Assembly: GCF_003315595.1 (NCBI RefSeq)
Contig: NZ_QNQU01000004.1
Coordinates: 1 to 64,000, forward strand
From: Pedobacter miscanthi
Lineage (GTDB): Bacteria > Bacteroidota > Bacteroidia > Sphingobacteriales > Sphingobacteriaceae
Length of the DNA stretch: 64,000 bases
Reading direction: 5' to 3'
Position 1 is the stretch's first letter, and each line of letters opens with the position of its first letter. The position numbers and the translations under genes are program-made. The notes below the pieces were generated by a model. The model was not told the DNA's origin. It saw only the letters and a list, made by a program, of their open reading frames with translations, and did not search any database. Shown here one piece after another: positions 55,674-64,000 of the stretch.

Positions 55674-58142
55674 ATGTTTAAAAGATTAACGGCGATATTC
55701 ATATTATGCTTTCCTGCAATATTTTGCGCTGCCCAACAGGTACGTCCGGCAAAATCTGCGGAGATTTACAGAGAACTCAAAACCTTAAAACACCTGCCAA
55801 AGGTTTTATATTTAGCTGCCCACCCCGATGATGAAAATACCGGTTTATTATCATGGCTGATTAACGATCAAAATGTTGAAACAGCTTATTTATCGCTTAC
55901 CAGGGGTGATGGCGGACAAAACCTTTTGGGTACCGAACAAGGTGCGGCTTTGGGATTGATCAGAACACACGAACTTTTAGAAGCCCGCAGGTTAGATGGC
56001 GCACAACAGTTTTTTACCCGGGCCATCGATTTCGGTTTCTCAAAAAACACCAATGATACCTTTAAGCAATGGGATGCCGATAGCATTACGGCGGATGTGG
56101 TTTGGGTGATCAGAAAATTCAGACCAGATGTGATTATCTGCCGTTTTCCACCTACTGCTGCAGCTGGTCATGGACAGCATGCTGCTTCTGCTGTTGTGGC
56201 AGAGAAAGCTTTTAAAGCTGCCGCCGATAAAAATATGTTCCCTAACCAACTTAAATATGTTTCGGTTTGGCAACCAAAAAGGTTATTGTGGAATACTTTT
56301 AGGTTTGGTTCGGTAAATACCACTTCCGAAAACCAATTGAAAGTTACCGTTGGCCAATACGATGCACAATTGGGCATGGGCTATGGCGAACTGGCCGGTT
56401 TAAGCCGGAGTTTGCACAAAAGTCAGGGTGCCGGAACGCAATCGGTAGCAGGTGTACGCTCCGAATATTTTACACCTGTTTTAGGCGATCCCGCTAAAAG
56501 AACATTATTTGATGGTTTAAGCCTCAATTGGTCGGATAAAGGCATTGGCGATATCGACGAACTGATTGATATTGTATTATTATCCTTCAATTACAACCAG
56601 CCCGATAAGAGTTTGCATGGACTGCTGATGTTAAGAAAGAAAATTGCCGAATTACAAGATCCTGCTTTAAGAAAGGATAAACTTGCCGCTATTGATAACA
56701 TCATTTTAAGTTGTGCCGGTTTTATGGGCGAGGTGGTAACCAATCAGCCCGAAGCCATCGCTGGCAACGGGTATAATTTCCGTTTAAACTTAATTTCGAG
56801 ATCGGCTACTCCGGTAACTCTAGAAAGTGTAAACTGGTTAAATCAAACCGATAATTTAAACAGAAATCTATCAAACGATTCGCTGATTACCATCGAACGT
56901 AAAATCCAGATCCCTGCTGAAGCCGCGCTTACCGAACCTTACTGGCTGGCCAAACCAGCAAAAGACGCTGCAACTTTCAGCGTAGCCAATGATACTTTAA
57001 TCGGATTACCAGAAATGCAGTCGCCACTCAATGTGCTGTTATCATTAAAAATTGAAAGCGAAAAATTTGCCGTACGCTTACCCTTATCCTATAAAAAGTT
57101 AGATCCAGTTAAAGGGGATGTGGTAGAATCCCTGCGGATTATCCCACCACTCGATTTAAGTTTTGCTGAACCTGTGTATTTCGCCAGGGAAAAAGAAGCA
57201 CTAAGTGTTACGCTGCGCTTAAAGGCGAACAAAAATATTAATTATGGCAAAGTGAGCTTTAAAATCGGTAGCCAGGTAATAAAAACATTCCAGGGAATCA
57301 ATCTACCCGAAAATACCATTACCATCAAAGATTTTCTGATCTCGGTTGAAGATCTGGCCAAAATAAAAACAAGCCAGAATAAACTCGAAGCTGTTTTCTC
57401 GTCAGAGGCAAACGAATTTTCGAAAGGTCAGGTATTGATCCAGTATCCACATTTACCAACCTTGCAATATTTTGTTCCTGCTGCTACTTGGTTAATCAAA
57501 GGTGATGTAAAAGTATTGGCCAAAAAAATCGGGTATATTGAAGGTGCCGGCGATTTAATTCCCGAATTCTTAAGACAGGCAGGTTTACAGGTTGATGTAT
57601 TAACCGAAGCTGATATTTTGAATACTTCAAAACTGGCCAGCTATGATGCCATAGTAACCGGAGTTAGGGTTATTAATACTGAAAAACGCATTCAAAACTG
57701 GCAAACCGCTTTGCGTGCTTATGTAGAAAACGGCGGAACGATGGTAATGCAGTACAACACCACGCAGGATATGGCTTTACAGGATTTCGGAATTTATCCG
57801 TTCTCTATCGGAGGCAAAAGGGTAACTGAAGAAAATGCCGAGGTTAAATTTTTAAATCCAAATCATAAATTGTTAAATTATCCGAATAAAATTACAGCCG
57901 ACGATTTTAAAGGATGGGTACAGGAACGCGGCGCTTATTTCCCTGATAAATGGGATGCCAAATACGAACCGCTTTTCGAAATGCACGATACGGATGAAGA
58001 ACCACTTCAGGGATCAACGCTTTATGCAAAATATGGTAAAGGAAATTTCATTTATACTCCTTTAGCTTTTTTCAGGCAGTTGCCTGCAGGTAATGTTGGT
58101 GCAGCCAGGTTGTTTTTTAACTTTTTGTCGGCTGGTAAATAA
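55674..58142 (+). CDS. PIG-L/LmbE-family deacetylase, large exported form
   Basis: The ATG at 55674 gives 822 residues with a signal peptide (MFKRLTAIFILCFPAIFCAA); an upstream ATG at 55656 is possible. The PIG-L domain (about 40-290) has the zinc motif AAHPDDE (His50, Asp53) and a later GHGQHAAS histidine. The middle is beta-rich (about 360-600). The C-terminal part (SYDAIVTGVRVIN; LRAYVENGGTMVMQYN) resembles a class-I-glutaminase-like fold. It probably de-N-acetylates a sugar or glycoconjugate in the periplasm. Its stop overlaps the start of a tiny ORF. Confidence 0.88.
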   Translation: MFKRLTAIFILCFPAIFCAAQQVRPAKSAEIYRELKTLKHLPKVLYLAAHPDDENTGLLSWLINDQNVETAYLSLTRGDGGQNLLGTEQGAALGLIRTHELLEARRLDGAQQFFTRAIDFGFSKNTNDTFKQWDADSITADVVWVIRKFRPDVIICRFPPTAAAGHGQHAASAVVAEKAFKAAADKNMFPNQLKYVSVWQPKRLLWNTFRFGSVNTTSENQLKVTVGQYDAQLGMGYGELAGLSRSLHKSQGAGTQSVAGVRSEYFTPVLGDPAKRTLFDGLSLNWSDKGIGDIDELIDIVLLSFNYNQPDKSLHGLLMLRKKIAELQDPALRKDKLAAIDNIILSCAGFMGEVVTNQPEAIAGNGYNFRLNLISRSATPVTLESVNWLNQTDNLNRNLSNDSLITIERKIQIPAEAALTEPYWLAKPAKDAATFSVANDTLIGLPEMQSPLNVLLSLKIESEKFAVRLPLSYKKLDPVKGDVVESLRIIPPLDLSFAEPVYFAREKEALSVTLRLKANKNINYGKVSFKIGSQVIKTFQGINLPENTITIKDFLISVEDLAKIKTSQNKLEAVFSSEANEFSKGQVLIQYPHLPTLQYFVPAATWLIKGDVKVLAKKIGYIEGAGDLIPEFLRQAGLQVDVLTEADILNTSKLASYDAIVTGVRVINTEKRIQNWQTALRAYVENGGTMVMQYNTTQDMALQDFGIYPFSIGGKRVTEENAEVKFLNPNHKLLNYPNKITADDFKGWVQERGAYFPDKWDAKYEPLFEMHDTDEEPLQGSTLYAKYGKGNFIYTPLAFFRQLPAGNVGAARLFFNFLSAGK

Positions 58143-58246
58143 TGAAAAATCAGTTTAAAAAATGGAATACCTGGTACATATTACTCGCGCTGGCACTGTT
58201 ATTCCAGATCGTGTTTTATTACCTGTTTACTAAATTCTGGGCATGA
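58142..58246 (+). CDS. 34-residue single-TM peptide, coupled to PIG-L and symporter
   Basis: The frame begins at the last base of the PIG-L stop (TAATG) and ends in the ATGA overlap with the symporter start at 58243. It encodes MKNQFKKWNTWYILLALALL and then FQIVFYYLFTKFWA, a basic N-terminus followed by one membrane helix. Overlap at both ends and the membrane helix make chance unlikely. It may be an assembly or regulatory subunit of the symporter, similar in idea to the small partners known for some SSS transporters. No family is recognised. Confidence 0.65.
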   Translation: MKNQFKKWNTWYILLALALLFQIVFYYLFTKFWA

Positions 58247-59943
58247 GTAATATCGATTGGGCAGTATTGATATTTACTTTGTTTGCTGTAGTTGCTTATG
58301 GCGTTTTTATTGGGCGTGGGCAAAAAAGCAATGCATCGTACTTAAAGGCAGATAATAAAATGCCCTGGTACATTGTGCTGCTGGGTATTATGGCCACACA
58401 GGCCAGTGCAATTACTTTCCTATCAGCCCCGGGCCAGGCCTATACCGATGGTATGCGCTTTGTGCAATACTATTTTGGCCTGCCATTGGCGATGATTGTA
58501 ATCTGTATTACGTTTATCCCGATTTTTCAGCGCCTGAACGTTTATACGGCTTATGAGTACCTAGAGAACCGGTTTGATAAAAAAACAAGGGTTTTAACAT
58601 CACTGCTCTTTCTTTTTTCTCGTGGTTTATCAACTGGGATCAGTATTTATGCCCCTAGTATTATTCTTTCGAGTGTTTTAAACTGGAATATTTATTTAAC
58701 CAACATCCTAACCGGTGGAATACTGTTGATTTACACTTATGTTGGTGGCGCCAAAGCCATTGCGCATACACAGAAACTGCAGTTTTTAATTATTTTGGGT
58801 ACCATGGCTTTTGCCGGATACCTCCTGGTGCAGAATATGCCCAATGGAATTGGTTTTAAAGATGCACTTTACCTGGCGGGAAAATCCGGAAAGCTAAATG
58901 TAATTACCACCGAATTCGATTGGAAAGATAAATACAACATCTGGAGTGGTTTAATTGGAGGTTTTTTTCTGGCACTTTCTTACTTTGGAACAGATCAGAG
59001 CCAGGTAGGGAGATATATTACTGCAAAAGACAATACAAATGCAAAAATGGGACTGCTGCTAAACGGATTGGTTAAAATCCCGATGCAGTTTGCCATCCTG
59101 TTGATTGGAGCCTTATTATTCGCTTTTTTCTCTTTAAAGCCTGCGCCTATATATTTCAACGAACGATCTTACCAATATTTAAAAGAAACACAACCTCAGC
59201 AGGCTGCAGCTTTTGAAAAAGAACACAGTACCCTGGAGCAGAAGTTTAATGCGCAATCCAAACATATTTTGGAAGAAAAAGAAAAGCAATCTCCATCTTT
59301 AAATAACTCGATAGCAGATTTTAGGCTAACCCAAAAACAGGTTAAGGAATTGCATGGCAGGGTAGAGGAAGCAATCAATAAATCGAATTACAATGCCGAA
59401 AAAACAGATACCAACTATATCTTTTTATACTTTGTAAAAAATACGCTCCCCGTTGGGATGATTGGTTTACTTTTTGCAGTGATCTTTCTGGCCAGCTGGG
59501 GTTCAATTTCGGCAGCGCTGAATTCTTTGGCTGCATGTTCTTTAAAAGATGTGCATCTTATTTTTGGCAAAAAAGAAGTAGACGACGAAACCGAATTGAA
59601 ATATAGCCGTTTGCACACTTTGGCCTGGGGTATTTTTTCAATAGCCGTTGCCATGTTTGCTACACAAATGGGCTCGCTGATTGAAGCCGTAAATGTTTTG
59701 GGTTCGCTTTTTTACGGACCAATATTGGGTATTTTCCTGGTGGCCTTTTATTTTAAAAAAATAAACGGCCCATTGGTGTTTATCGCGGCAATCCTATCAG
59801 AAATAGCGGTTATTGCAGTTTACGAATTTGATATTGTTTCCTTTCTATGGCTAAATGTGATCGGTGCTTTTGCCGTAATTTTATTCTCAGTATTAGGCCT
59901 GTTATTTTATCAGCCTAAAACCGAAGTGGGTAAATCACTTTAA
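58243..59943 (+). CDS. Sodium:solute symporter (SSS family)
   Basis: A 566-residue membrane transporter with about 13 helices. Family motifs include GIMATQASAITFLSAPGQAY, FFLALSYFGTDQSQVGRYI and LFLASWGSISAALNSLA. A soluble charged insert of about 90 residues (about 305-395, EKEHSTLEQKFNAQSKH) lies between helices. It uses the sodium gradient to import a small solute, perhaps the amino-sugar or acetyl product of the PIG-L enzyme. The start overlaps the 34-residue ORF, so the three genes form one translationally coupled unit. Confidence 0.92.
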   Translation: MSNIDWAVLIFTLFAVVAYGVFIGRGQKSNASYLKADNKMPWYIVLLGIMATQASAITFLSAPGQAYTDGMRFVQYYFGLPLAMIVICITFIPIFQRLNVYTAYEYLENRFDKKTRVLTSLLFLFSRGLSTGISIYAPSIILSSVLNWNIYLTNILTGGILLIYTYVGGAKAIAHTQKLQFLIILGTMAFAGYLLVQNMPNGIGFKDALYLAGKSGKLNVITTEFDWKDKYNIWSGLIGGFFLALSYFGTDQSQVGRYITAKDNTNAKMGLLLNGLVKIPMQFAILLIGALLFAFFSLKPAPIYFNERSYQYLKETQPQQAAAFEKEHSTLEQKFNAQSKHILEEKEKQSPSLNNSIADFRLTQKQVKELHGRVEEAINKSNYNAEKTDTNYIFLYFVKNTLPVGMIGLLFAVIFLASWGSISAALNSLAACSLKDVHLIFGKKEVDDETELKYSRLHTLAWGIFSIAVAMFATQMGSLIEAVNVLGSLFYGPILGIFLVAFYFKKINGPLVFIAAILSEIAVIAVYEFDIVSFLWLNVIGAFAVILFSVLGLLFYQPKTEVGKSL

Positions 59944-60030
59944 TTTTTACTTCAGGAAGATATTTGCCACTTAGTTGCATCAACAAAATTCGATACCTTT
60001 ATTTTAACCAATAAATAAATTACGCGAAAT

Positions 60031-60654
60031 ATGAATAACGCCTGGGTTGACAGATGGAATGACCGGTACAGTACCAATGAATTTGCTTACGGCGAACAAC
60101 CGAACAATTATTTAAAAGACCAATTAGAAAAACTTAATCCCGGTAAAATACTTTTTCCTGCAGAAGGTGAAGGTCGCAATGCAGTTTTTGCAGCCCGTTT
60201 AGGCTGGGAGGTTTCTGCTTTTGATATCAGCACGGAAGGTAAAAACAAAGCCTTGCAATTGGCAGTAAAAAACCAAGTAAATATCGATTATCAGGTTGGC
60301 GAATTACAGGAATTGAATTACAGCAGAGCACAATTTGATGCCATTGCCCTGATTTATGCTCATTTTCCTGCATCCATTAAATCATCCTATCATAAAACCC
60401 TTAATCGGTATTTAAAAAAAGACGGTATCGTTATTTTTGAAGCTTTTAGTAAAAAACACCTCGAATACCTGGCTAAAAATGAAAAAGTTGGCGGCCCAAA
60501 AGAACCCGGCATGTTATTTTCCATCGAAGAAATAAAAGCTGATTTCCCTGATTATGAAATCATCACTCTGGAAGAAAAAGAGATCGAATTAAACGAAGGT
60601 TTGTTCCATAATGGGAAAGGTTCGGTTATCAGATTTGTTGGGCAGAAAAAATAG
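60031..60654 (+). CDS. Class I SAM methyltransferase (TehB-like)
   Basis: A 207-residue protein with N-terminal [21 protein letters not shown], the typical lead of TehB/thiopurine-type methyltransferases. The SAM loop is [20 protein letters not shown]; the usual DxGxGxGR is replaced by PAEGEGRN, as in this subgroup. ALIYAHFPA is the acceptor-side motif. It may detoxify thiols or metalloids such as tellurite, but the substrate is not certain. It is cytoplasmic and monocistronic; a weak -7-like TACCTTTA (59994-60001) lies upstream. Confidence 0.83.
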   Translation: MNNAWVDRWNDRYSTNEFAYGEQPNNYLKDQLEKLNPGKILFPAEGEGRNAVFAARLGWEVSAFDISTEGKNKALQLAVKNQVNIDYQVGELQELNYSRAQFDAIALIYAHFPASIKSSYHKTLNRYLKKDGIVIFEAFSKKHLEYLAKNEKVGGPKEPGMLFSIEEIKADFPDYEIITLEEKEIELNEGLFHNGKGSVIRFVGQKK

Positions 60655-60781
60655 AAAAATTGCCAGTAAAATAATAAAGCCATTTTAGCGTTTTTAGACA
60701 CTGGGATTATAGTTTTATTCAACCTAAAGCCATAAATTCGTAAAATCAAAAAACAACAAAAACAGATAAATATAAAATTCT

Positions 60782-61300
60782 ATGAAAACGATGATTAAAT
60801 CAATCGCGTTGCTATTTACAGCAATTACCGTTTCTGTAAGTGCAATGGCTCAAGATGCTCAGCCTAAGCCAAGTCCTGCGGCTACTGCTACAGGAAAAGT
60901 GAAAAACGCTACCATCACCATTAATTACAGCAGCCCTGCAGTAAAAGGACGCAAAATCTGGGGAGGCCTTGAGGCTTTCGATAAAGTATGGCGTGCCGGT
61001 GCAAACGAGGCTACAACTTTCGAAACCGATAAAGATATTGTGGTAGAAGGTAAACCTTTGGCAGCCGGAAAATACAGTTTCTTCTTAATCCCTAAAGAAA
61101 GCGGAACCTGGACAGCAATTTTTAACAAAGAACCTAAACAATGGGGTGCCTATAAATACGAAGAAGCAAAAGATGCTTTACGTGTTGAAGTGAAAACCAA
61201 AGCATTAAAAGCTACACAAGAGCGTTTGGTTTATAAAATTACCAAAAGTGGTTTCTCTTTGGATTGGGATAAAATCTCAGTTCCGGTTAGCATTAAATAA
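60782..61300 (+). CDS. Exported DUF2911 protein
   Basis: A 172-residue protein with a signal peptide (to about residue 23, VSVSAMAQ). The DUF2911 core is present: [38 protein letters not shown], and [20 protein letters not shown]. The family is common and periplasmic in Bacteroidetes, with no known biochemical role. It is a single-gene unit ending at a strong terminator. Confidence 0.88.
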   Translation: MKTMIKSIALLFTAITVSVSAMAQDAQPKPSPAATATGKVKNATITINYSSPAVKGRKIWGGLEAFDKVWRAGANEATTFETDKDIVVEGKPLAAGKYSFFLIPKESGTWTAIFNKEPKQWGAYKYEEAKDALRVEVKTKALKATQERLVYKITKSGFSLDWDKISVPVSIK

Positions 61301-61320
61301 TAAAGGAAATAAATTTATTT

Positions 61321-61356
61321 AAAGCCGTTTCGATGTAAAATCGGGACGGCTTTTTT
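61321..61356 (+). terminator. Terminator of DUF2911 gene
   Basis: AAAGCCGTTTCGAT (61321-61334) / ATCGGGACGGCTTT stem with G-T pairs and six T residues. Confidence 0.85.
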
Positions 61357-61621
61357 ATTGATTGTTAGTCGGGATTTGCAATCCCGTCTCAAGAACTCAG
61401 GATTTGTAATCCTGCTAAGGTAAAACTGATCATAAACTCAGAATACTGGTAAATCTGTCTCGAGATAGATCTCTCCGTTCCACTGTGTTCCAGTCGAGAT
61501 GACGATCTTTTTGTTGAGTTTGTCGTGCTGAGCGGAGTCGAAGGATTGTAAAGAACCTAACACATAATACCTACTTCACATTAAAACATTATTTTAGGCC
61601 GAATTACAAACAAACCCCATA
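61357..61621. repeat. Repeat-bearing gap (family A half copy)
   Basis: CTGTCTCGAGATAGATCTC to CAGTCGAGATGACG (61453-61504) is the right half of a family A palindrome. A short repeat GGGATTTGCAATCCCGTC / CAGGATTTGTAATCCTGC (61373-61416) forms two adjacent small hairpins. TCGTGCTGAGCGGAGTCGAAGG near 61522 is family B-like. Confidence 0.55.
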
Positions 61622-63706
61622 ATGAAGTTTTCCATTAAATTACTGGCCTTATTGCCGCTTTTTTCGTTAAACGTTTTAGCACAACAAAAAACGCAGAATT
61701 TTTCTGTTAAAACTGCGAAACCTGTAGATCAGGTAAATGTTTTTTTAGGCTCTTCTGCCGATCACGGACAGATGTCGCCTGCGGCTTCTGCGCCTTTTAG
61801 CATGTTGAGTATTGGTCCGCAAACTTATCCAAAAACGCACACCGGTTACGAGTACCTGGCAAAGAAATTTGAGGGCTTTACCCATAACCGTTTCGAAGGT
61901 GTGGGCTGTCAAGGATCGGGTGGAAATATTTTTATCAAACCTTTTCTGGGTAGCGATCCGGCTGAGTCCGAATTAATCAAAACCTCAGAAAAAGCAAGTC
62001 CTGGTTATTACGAAGTAGGCTTCGAAAATAAAATTAAAGCAAGTTTTACCGTTTTGGGCAAGGCCGGAAAACATGCCTATCAGTTTCCAAAAGGAGCCAA
62101 AGGCTTTTATTTTGATTTGGCTTATGCTTTTAACAGCGCTTTTGTAGCCGAATCGCATGATGTTAACGGAAATGCTGTGAGTGGCTGGATTACGTCAAAA
62201 ACAACTTGCGGAGCCGGTAAATATAAAATATTTTATTACCTCGAAATTGCCGATAATGTATCGTGGAAAGTAATGGATGATCATAAACTGATCGCAACAT
62301 TAAAAGGAGATCTAACCTCAACAGGCATCAATATCGCGCTTTCTTCGGTAAGTGTTGAGGCGGCCAAAGCTGCTATCAATAAAAATCCCTTCAATACCGT
62401 AAAAGAGCAGAGCAAAGCCGATTGGAATACCAATCTTTCTAAAATTGCAGTAAACGGTGATCTGGAAAGTGCAAAATTATTCTACTCGCTTCTGTACCGT
62501 ACCATGCAATCGCCTTATGTCATTTCTGAATCCGATGGAACTTACCGGAATACCAAAGGAGAGATTCAAAAAGATAAGGAAATCCGTTACAATGGCTGGG
62601 CAATATGGGATAACTACCGCACACAGTTACCGCTCTTGTCGCTCATTGAGCAGGACCGTTATGCCGGCATGGTAACTTCTATCGCTGATCTCTATAATTC
62701 GGGCAAAAAGGATTATGCCGGACAAAACGAACCTTCAAATACAGTCCGCTCCGAACATGCTATAGTTGTATTGCTTGATGCTTACCGGAAAGGTTATGCT
62801 GTTGACTTTAACAAAATTGCCGATTCGCTCGTAAAAGAGGTGAATGGTCTTGATTATAAATCGTCTGATAAAGCATTGGAATCAAGTTATGATAACTGGG
62901 CATTGTCTGAAATCTTTAAAGTTTTAAAGAATAAAGAGAAATCAGATTTTTACCTGAATAAAGCTTTGGAATACAAAAAGTACTGGAATAAGGATTTTAA
63001 AGACCTGAGCAAAAATGATGTAGACCGCATGCAGGCCCGTGGTTTATATCAGGGAACCATCTGGCAATACAGGTGGTTTGTACCTTACGATTTTAAAGGA
63101 TTGATCGAGCTGGATGGCGGGGAAGAATCGTATCTCGCCAAACTGGATGAATTTTTTGTCCGTGATCTGTACAACCACGCCAATGAACCCGATTTACAGG
63201 TACCCTTAATGTATAACGTAACCAGATCAGGCTATAAATCGCAGTATTGGATGCATCAATTGGCTGCCGATACGGTGATCCAGAACTATTTTAATGATAA
63301 CAGCCGTGGCATTGGCAGTTACATCGGTAAAATTTACAGAAATCAGCCACATGCCTACCTGCGTACCATGGATGACGATGCCGGTGCGATGAGTGCCTGG
63401 TATGTATTTGCTGCAAGTGGGTTTTCGCCTGCATGTGTGGGCTGGCCGATATATTATCTTAATGTGCCCTTATTCCCATCTTTAAGTTATAATTTACCTA
63501 AAGGGAAAACCTTTACCATCGAAACTGAGAATTTTAGTCTGAAAAACAAATATATCAAAGCTGTTTTTCTTAACGGAAAACCTTTTAAGAAGAATTATAT
63601 CACCCAGGAGGAAATCAATGCCGGAGGTGTATTAAAAATTGTTGCTTCAGCCAGTCCGGTTAAAATTTCGGATACAGAGAACTGGATTTCTAGTCTTGAA
63701 AAATAA
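61622..63706 (+). CDS. GH92 family alpha-mannosidase-like protein with Gln at the acid position
   Basis: A 694-residue exported GH92 protein (signal peptide to about residue 20). The N-terminal beta-sandwich has VNVFLGSSADHGQMSPAAS and FTHNRFEGVGCQGSGG. The (alpha/alpha) barrel contains YNGWAIWDNYRTQLPLL and YQGTIWQYRWFVPYDFKGLI. In most GH92 enzymes the acid is Glu in the EGNxWQY motif; here it is Gln477 (YQGTIWQY). The base-side Asp residues are kept (Asp584-586 in DDDAGAMSAWY). By analogy with Gln-bearing GH92s it may cleave mannosyl-phosphate rather than ordinary mannosides. It is alone, between two gaps. Confidence 0.88.
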   Translation: MKFSIKLLALLPLFSLNVLAQQKTQNFSVKTAKPVDQVNVFLGSSADHGQMSPAASAPFSMLSIGPQTYPKTHTGYEYLAKKFEGFTHNRFEGVGCQGSGGNIFIKPFLGSDPAESELIKTSEKASPGYYEVGFENKIKASFTVLGKAGKHAYQFPKGAKGFYFDLAYAFNSAFVAESHDVNGNAVSGWITSKTTCGAGKYKIFYYLEIADNVSWKVMDDHKLIATLKGDLTSTGINIALSSVSVEAAKAAINKNPFNTVKEQSKADWNTNLSKIAVNGDLESAKLFYSLLYRTMQSPYVISESDGTYRNTKGEIQKDKEIRYNGWAIWDNYRTQLPLLSLIEQDRYAGMVTSIADLYNSGKKDYAGQNEPSNTVRSEHAIVVLLDAYRKGYAVDFNKIADSLVKEVNGLDYKSSDKALESSYDNWALSEIFKVLKNKEKSDFYLNKALEYKKYWNKDFKDLSKNDVDRMQARGLYQGTIWQYRWFVPYDFKGLIELDGGEESYLAKLDEFFVRDLYNHANEPDLQVPLMYNVTRSGYKSQYWMHQLAADTVIQNYFNDNSRGIGSYIGKIYRNQPHAYLRTMDDDAGAMSAWYVFAASGFSPACVGWPIYYLNVPLFPSLSYNLPKGKTFTIETENFSLKNKYIKAVFLNGKPFKKNYITQEEINAGGVLKIVASASPVKISDTENWISSLEK

Positions 63707-63778
63707 TTTTGTAAAAATTAACATCGAATGACAAACTTATTTTTAAAAATCATGTTACTCTAGTATAAATTCAAGATC

Positions 63779-63970
63779 ATGGCACCTTTAAAATTAAGCG
63801 AAGAACAAAATGCAACACTAGGCAACAAAAGTACCTTAGAACAAGTTAATGAACAACCTTTAGAACTTCATCCTGAAGCCTATAAAGTAAAGGGCCCATC
63901 ACCTGACAAGATGAAGACGGTATCGTCGTCATTAAGGAACTATGCGCACGGTTTGTACGGATTGTTGTAA
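63779..63970 (+). CDS. Small hypothetical protein
   Basis: A 63-residue ORF with ATG at 63779. The sequence is polar (MAPLKLSEEQNATLGNKSTL, PEAYKVKGPSPDKMKTV) and has no membrane helix. The family is not recognised. It lies 70 bp after the GH92 gene. The frame composition and start context look coding, but nothing else supports it. Confidence 0.45.
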   Translation: MAPLKLSEEQNATLGNKSTLEQVNEQPLELHPEAYKVKGPSPDKMKTVSSSLRNYAHGLYGLL

Positions 63971-64000
63971 AACGCCTCCAAAAAAATCTTTTCATACCAG

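Overview
The window looks like a chromosomal segment of a free-living Bacteroidetes bacterium, most likely Sphingobacteriaceae and close to Pedobacter. The reasons are AT-rich DNA, three SusC/SusD pairs, an OMP_b-brl-type TonB receptor, promoters of the Bacteroidetes form TTTG-N19-TAnnTTTG, and many intergenic palindromic repeats. The genus is inferred from gene content. No search was run.

Layout. 1-7.2 kb: a REP-like repeat block, beta-carbonic anhydrase, an NAD(P)H-dependent flavoprotein, a Crp/Fnr regulator, a coupled HAD phosphatase and CAT-like acetyltransferase, tRNA-Ala(GGC), a DUF4240 protein, a 40-codon small ORF behind a consensus promoter, and an exported unknown. 7.5-11.6 kb: a tight kaiC-kaiB-kaiB-histidine kinase operon without kaiA. 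11.8-15.3 kb: katG with an OxyR-like half-site, then a ketopantoate reductase. 16-31.4 kb: a polysaccharide utilisation region with two SusC/D pairs, an aldo/keto reductase, a LacI regulator, a PL14-like lipoprotein and a PL6 lyase, suggesting alginate or another uronate polymer. CpG-centred palindromes upstream of both susC genes and the lyase may be the LacI operators. 31.7-40.1 kb: a cupin, then a lipid-modification cluster (desaturase, small membrane protein, DUF1295 protein, two CFA-type methyltransferases, FAD oxidoreductase, DUF1365 protein). Its gaps are filled with one family of inverted simple repeats, and a four-helix-bundle gene sits inside it.

40.3-50.4 kb: a TonB receptor, then a third SusC/D pair followed by an S9 peptidase, which suggests peptide uptake. 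50.9-55.2 kb: a peptide-type ABC binding lipoprotein, a small BtuF-like protein, a 143/287-bp higher-order tandem repeat array, and an orphan NtrC-type response regulator. 55.6-64 kb: a PIG-L deacetylase overlapping a 34-codon one-TM peptide, which overlaps a sodium:solute symporter; then a methyltransferase, a DUF2911 protein, a GH92 protein whose expected general acid is Gln, and a small unknown.

The points most worth following are the Kai operon with a Ser-Ser site, the coupled 34-aa peptide, the GH92 Glu-to-Gln change, the shared LacI-like operators, and the two structured repeat families.
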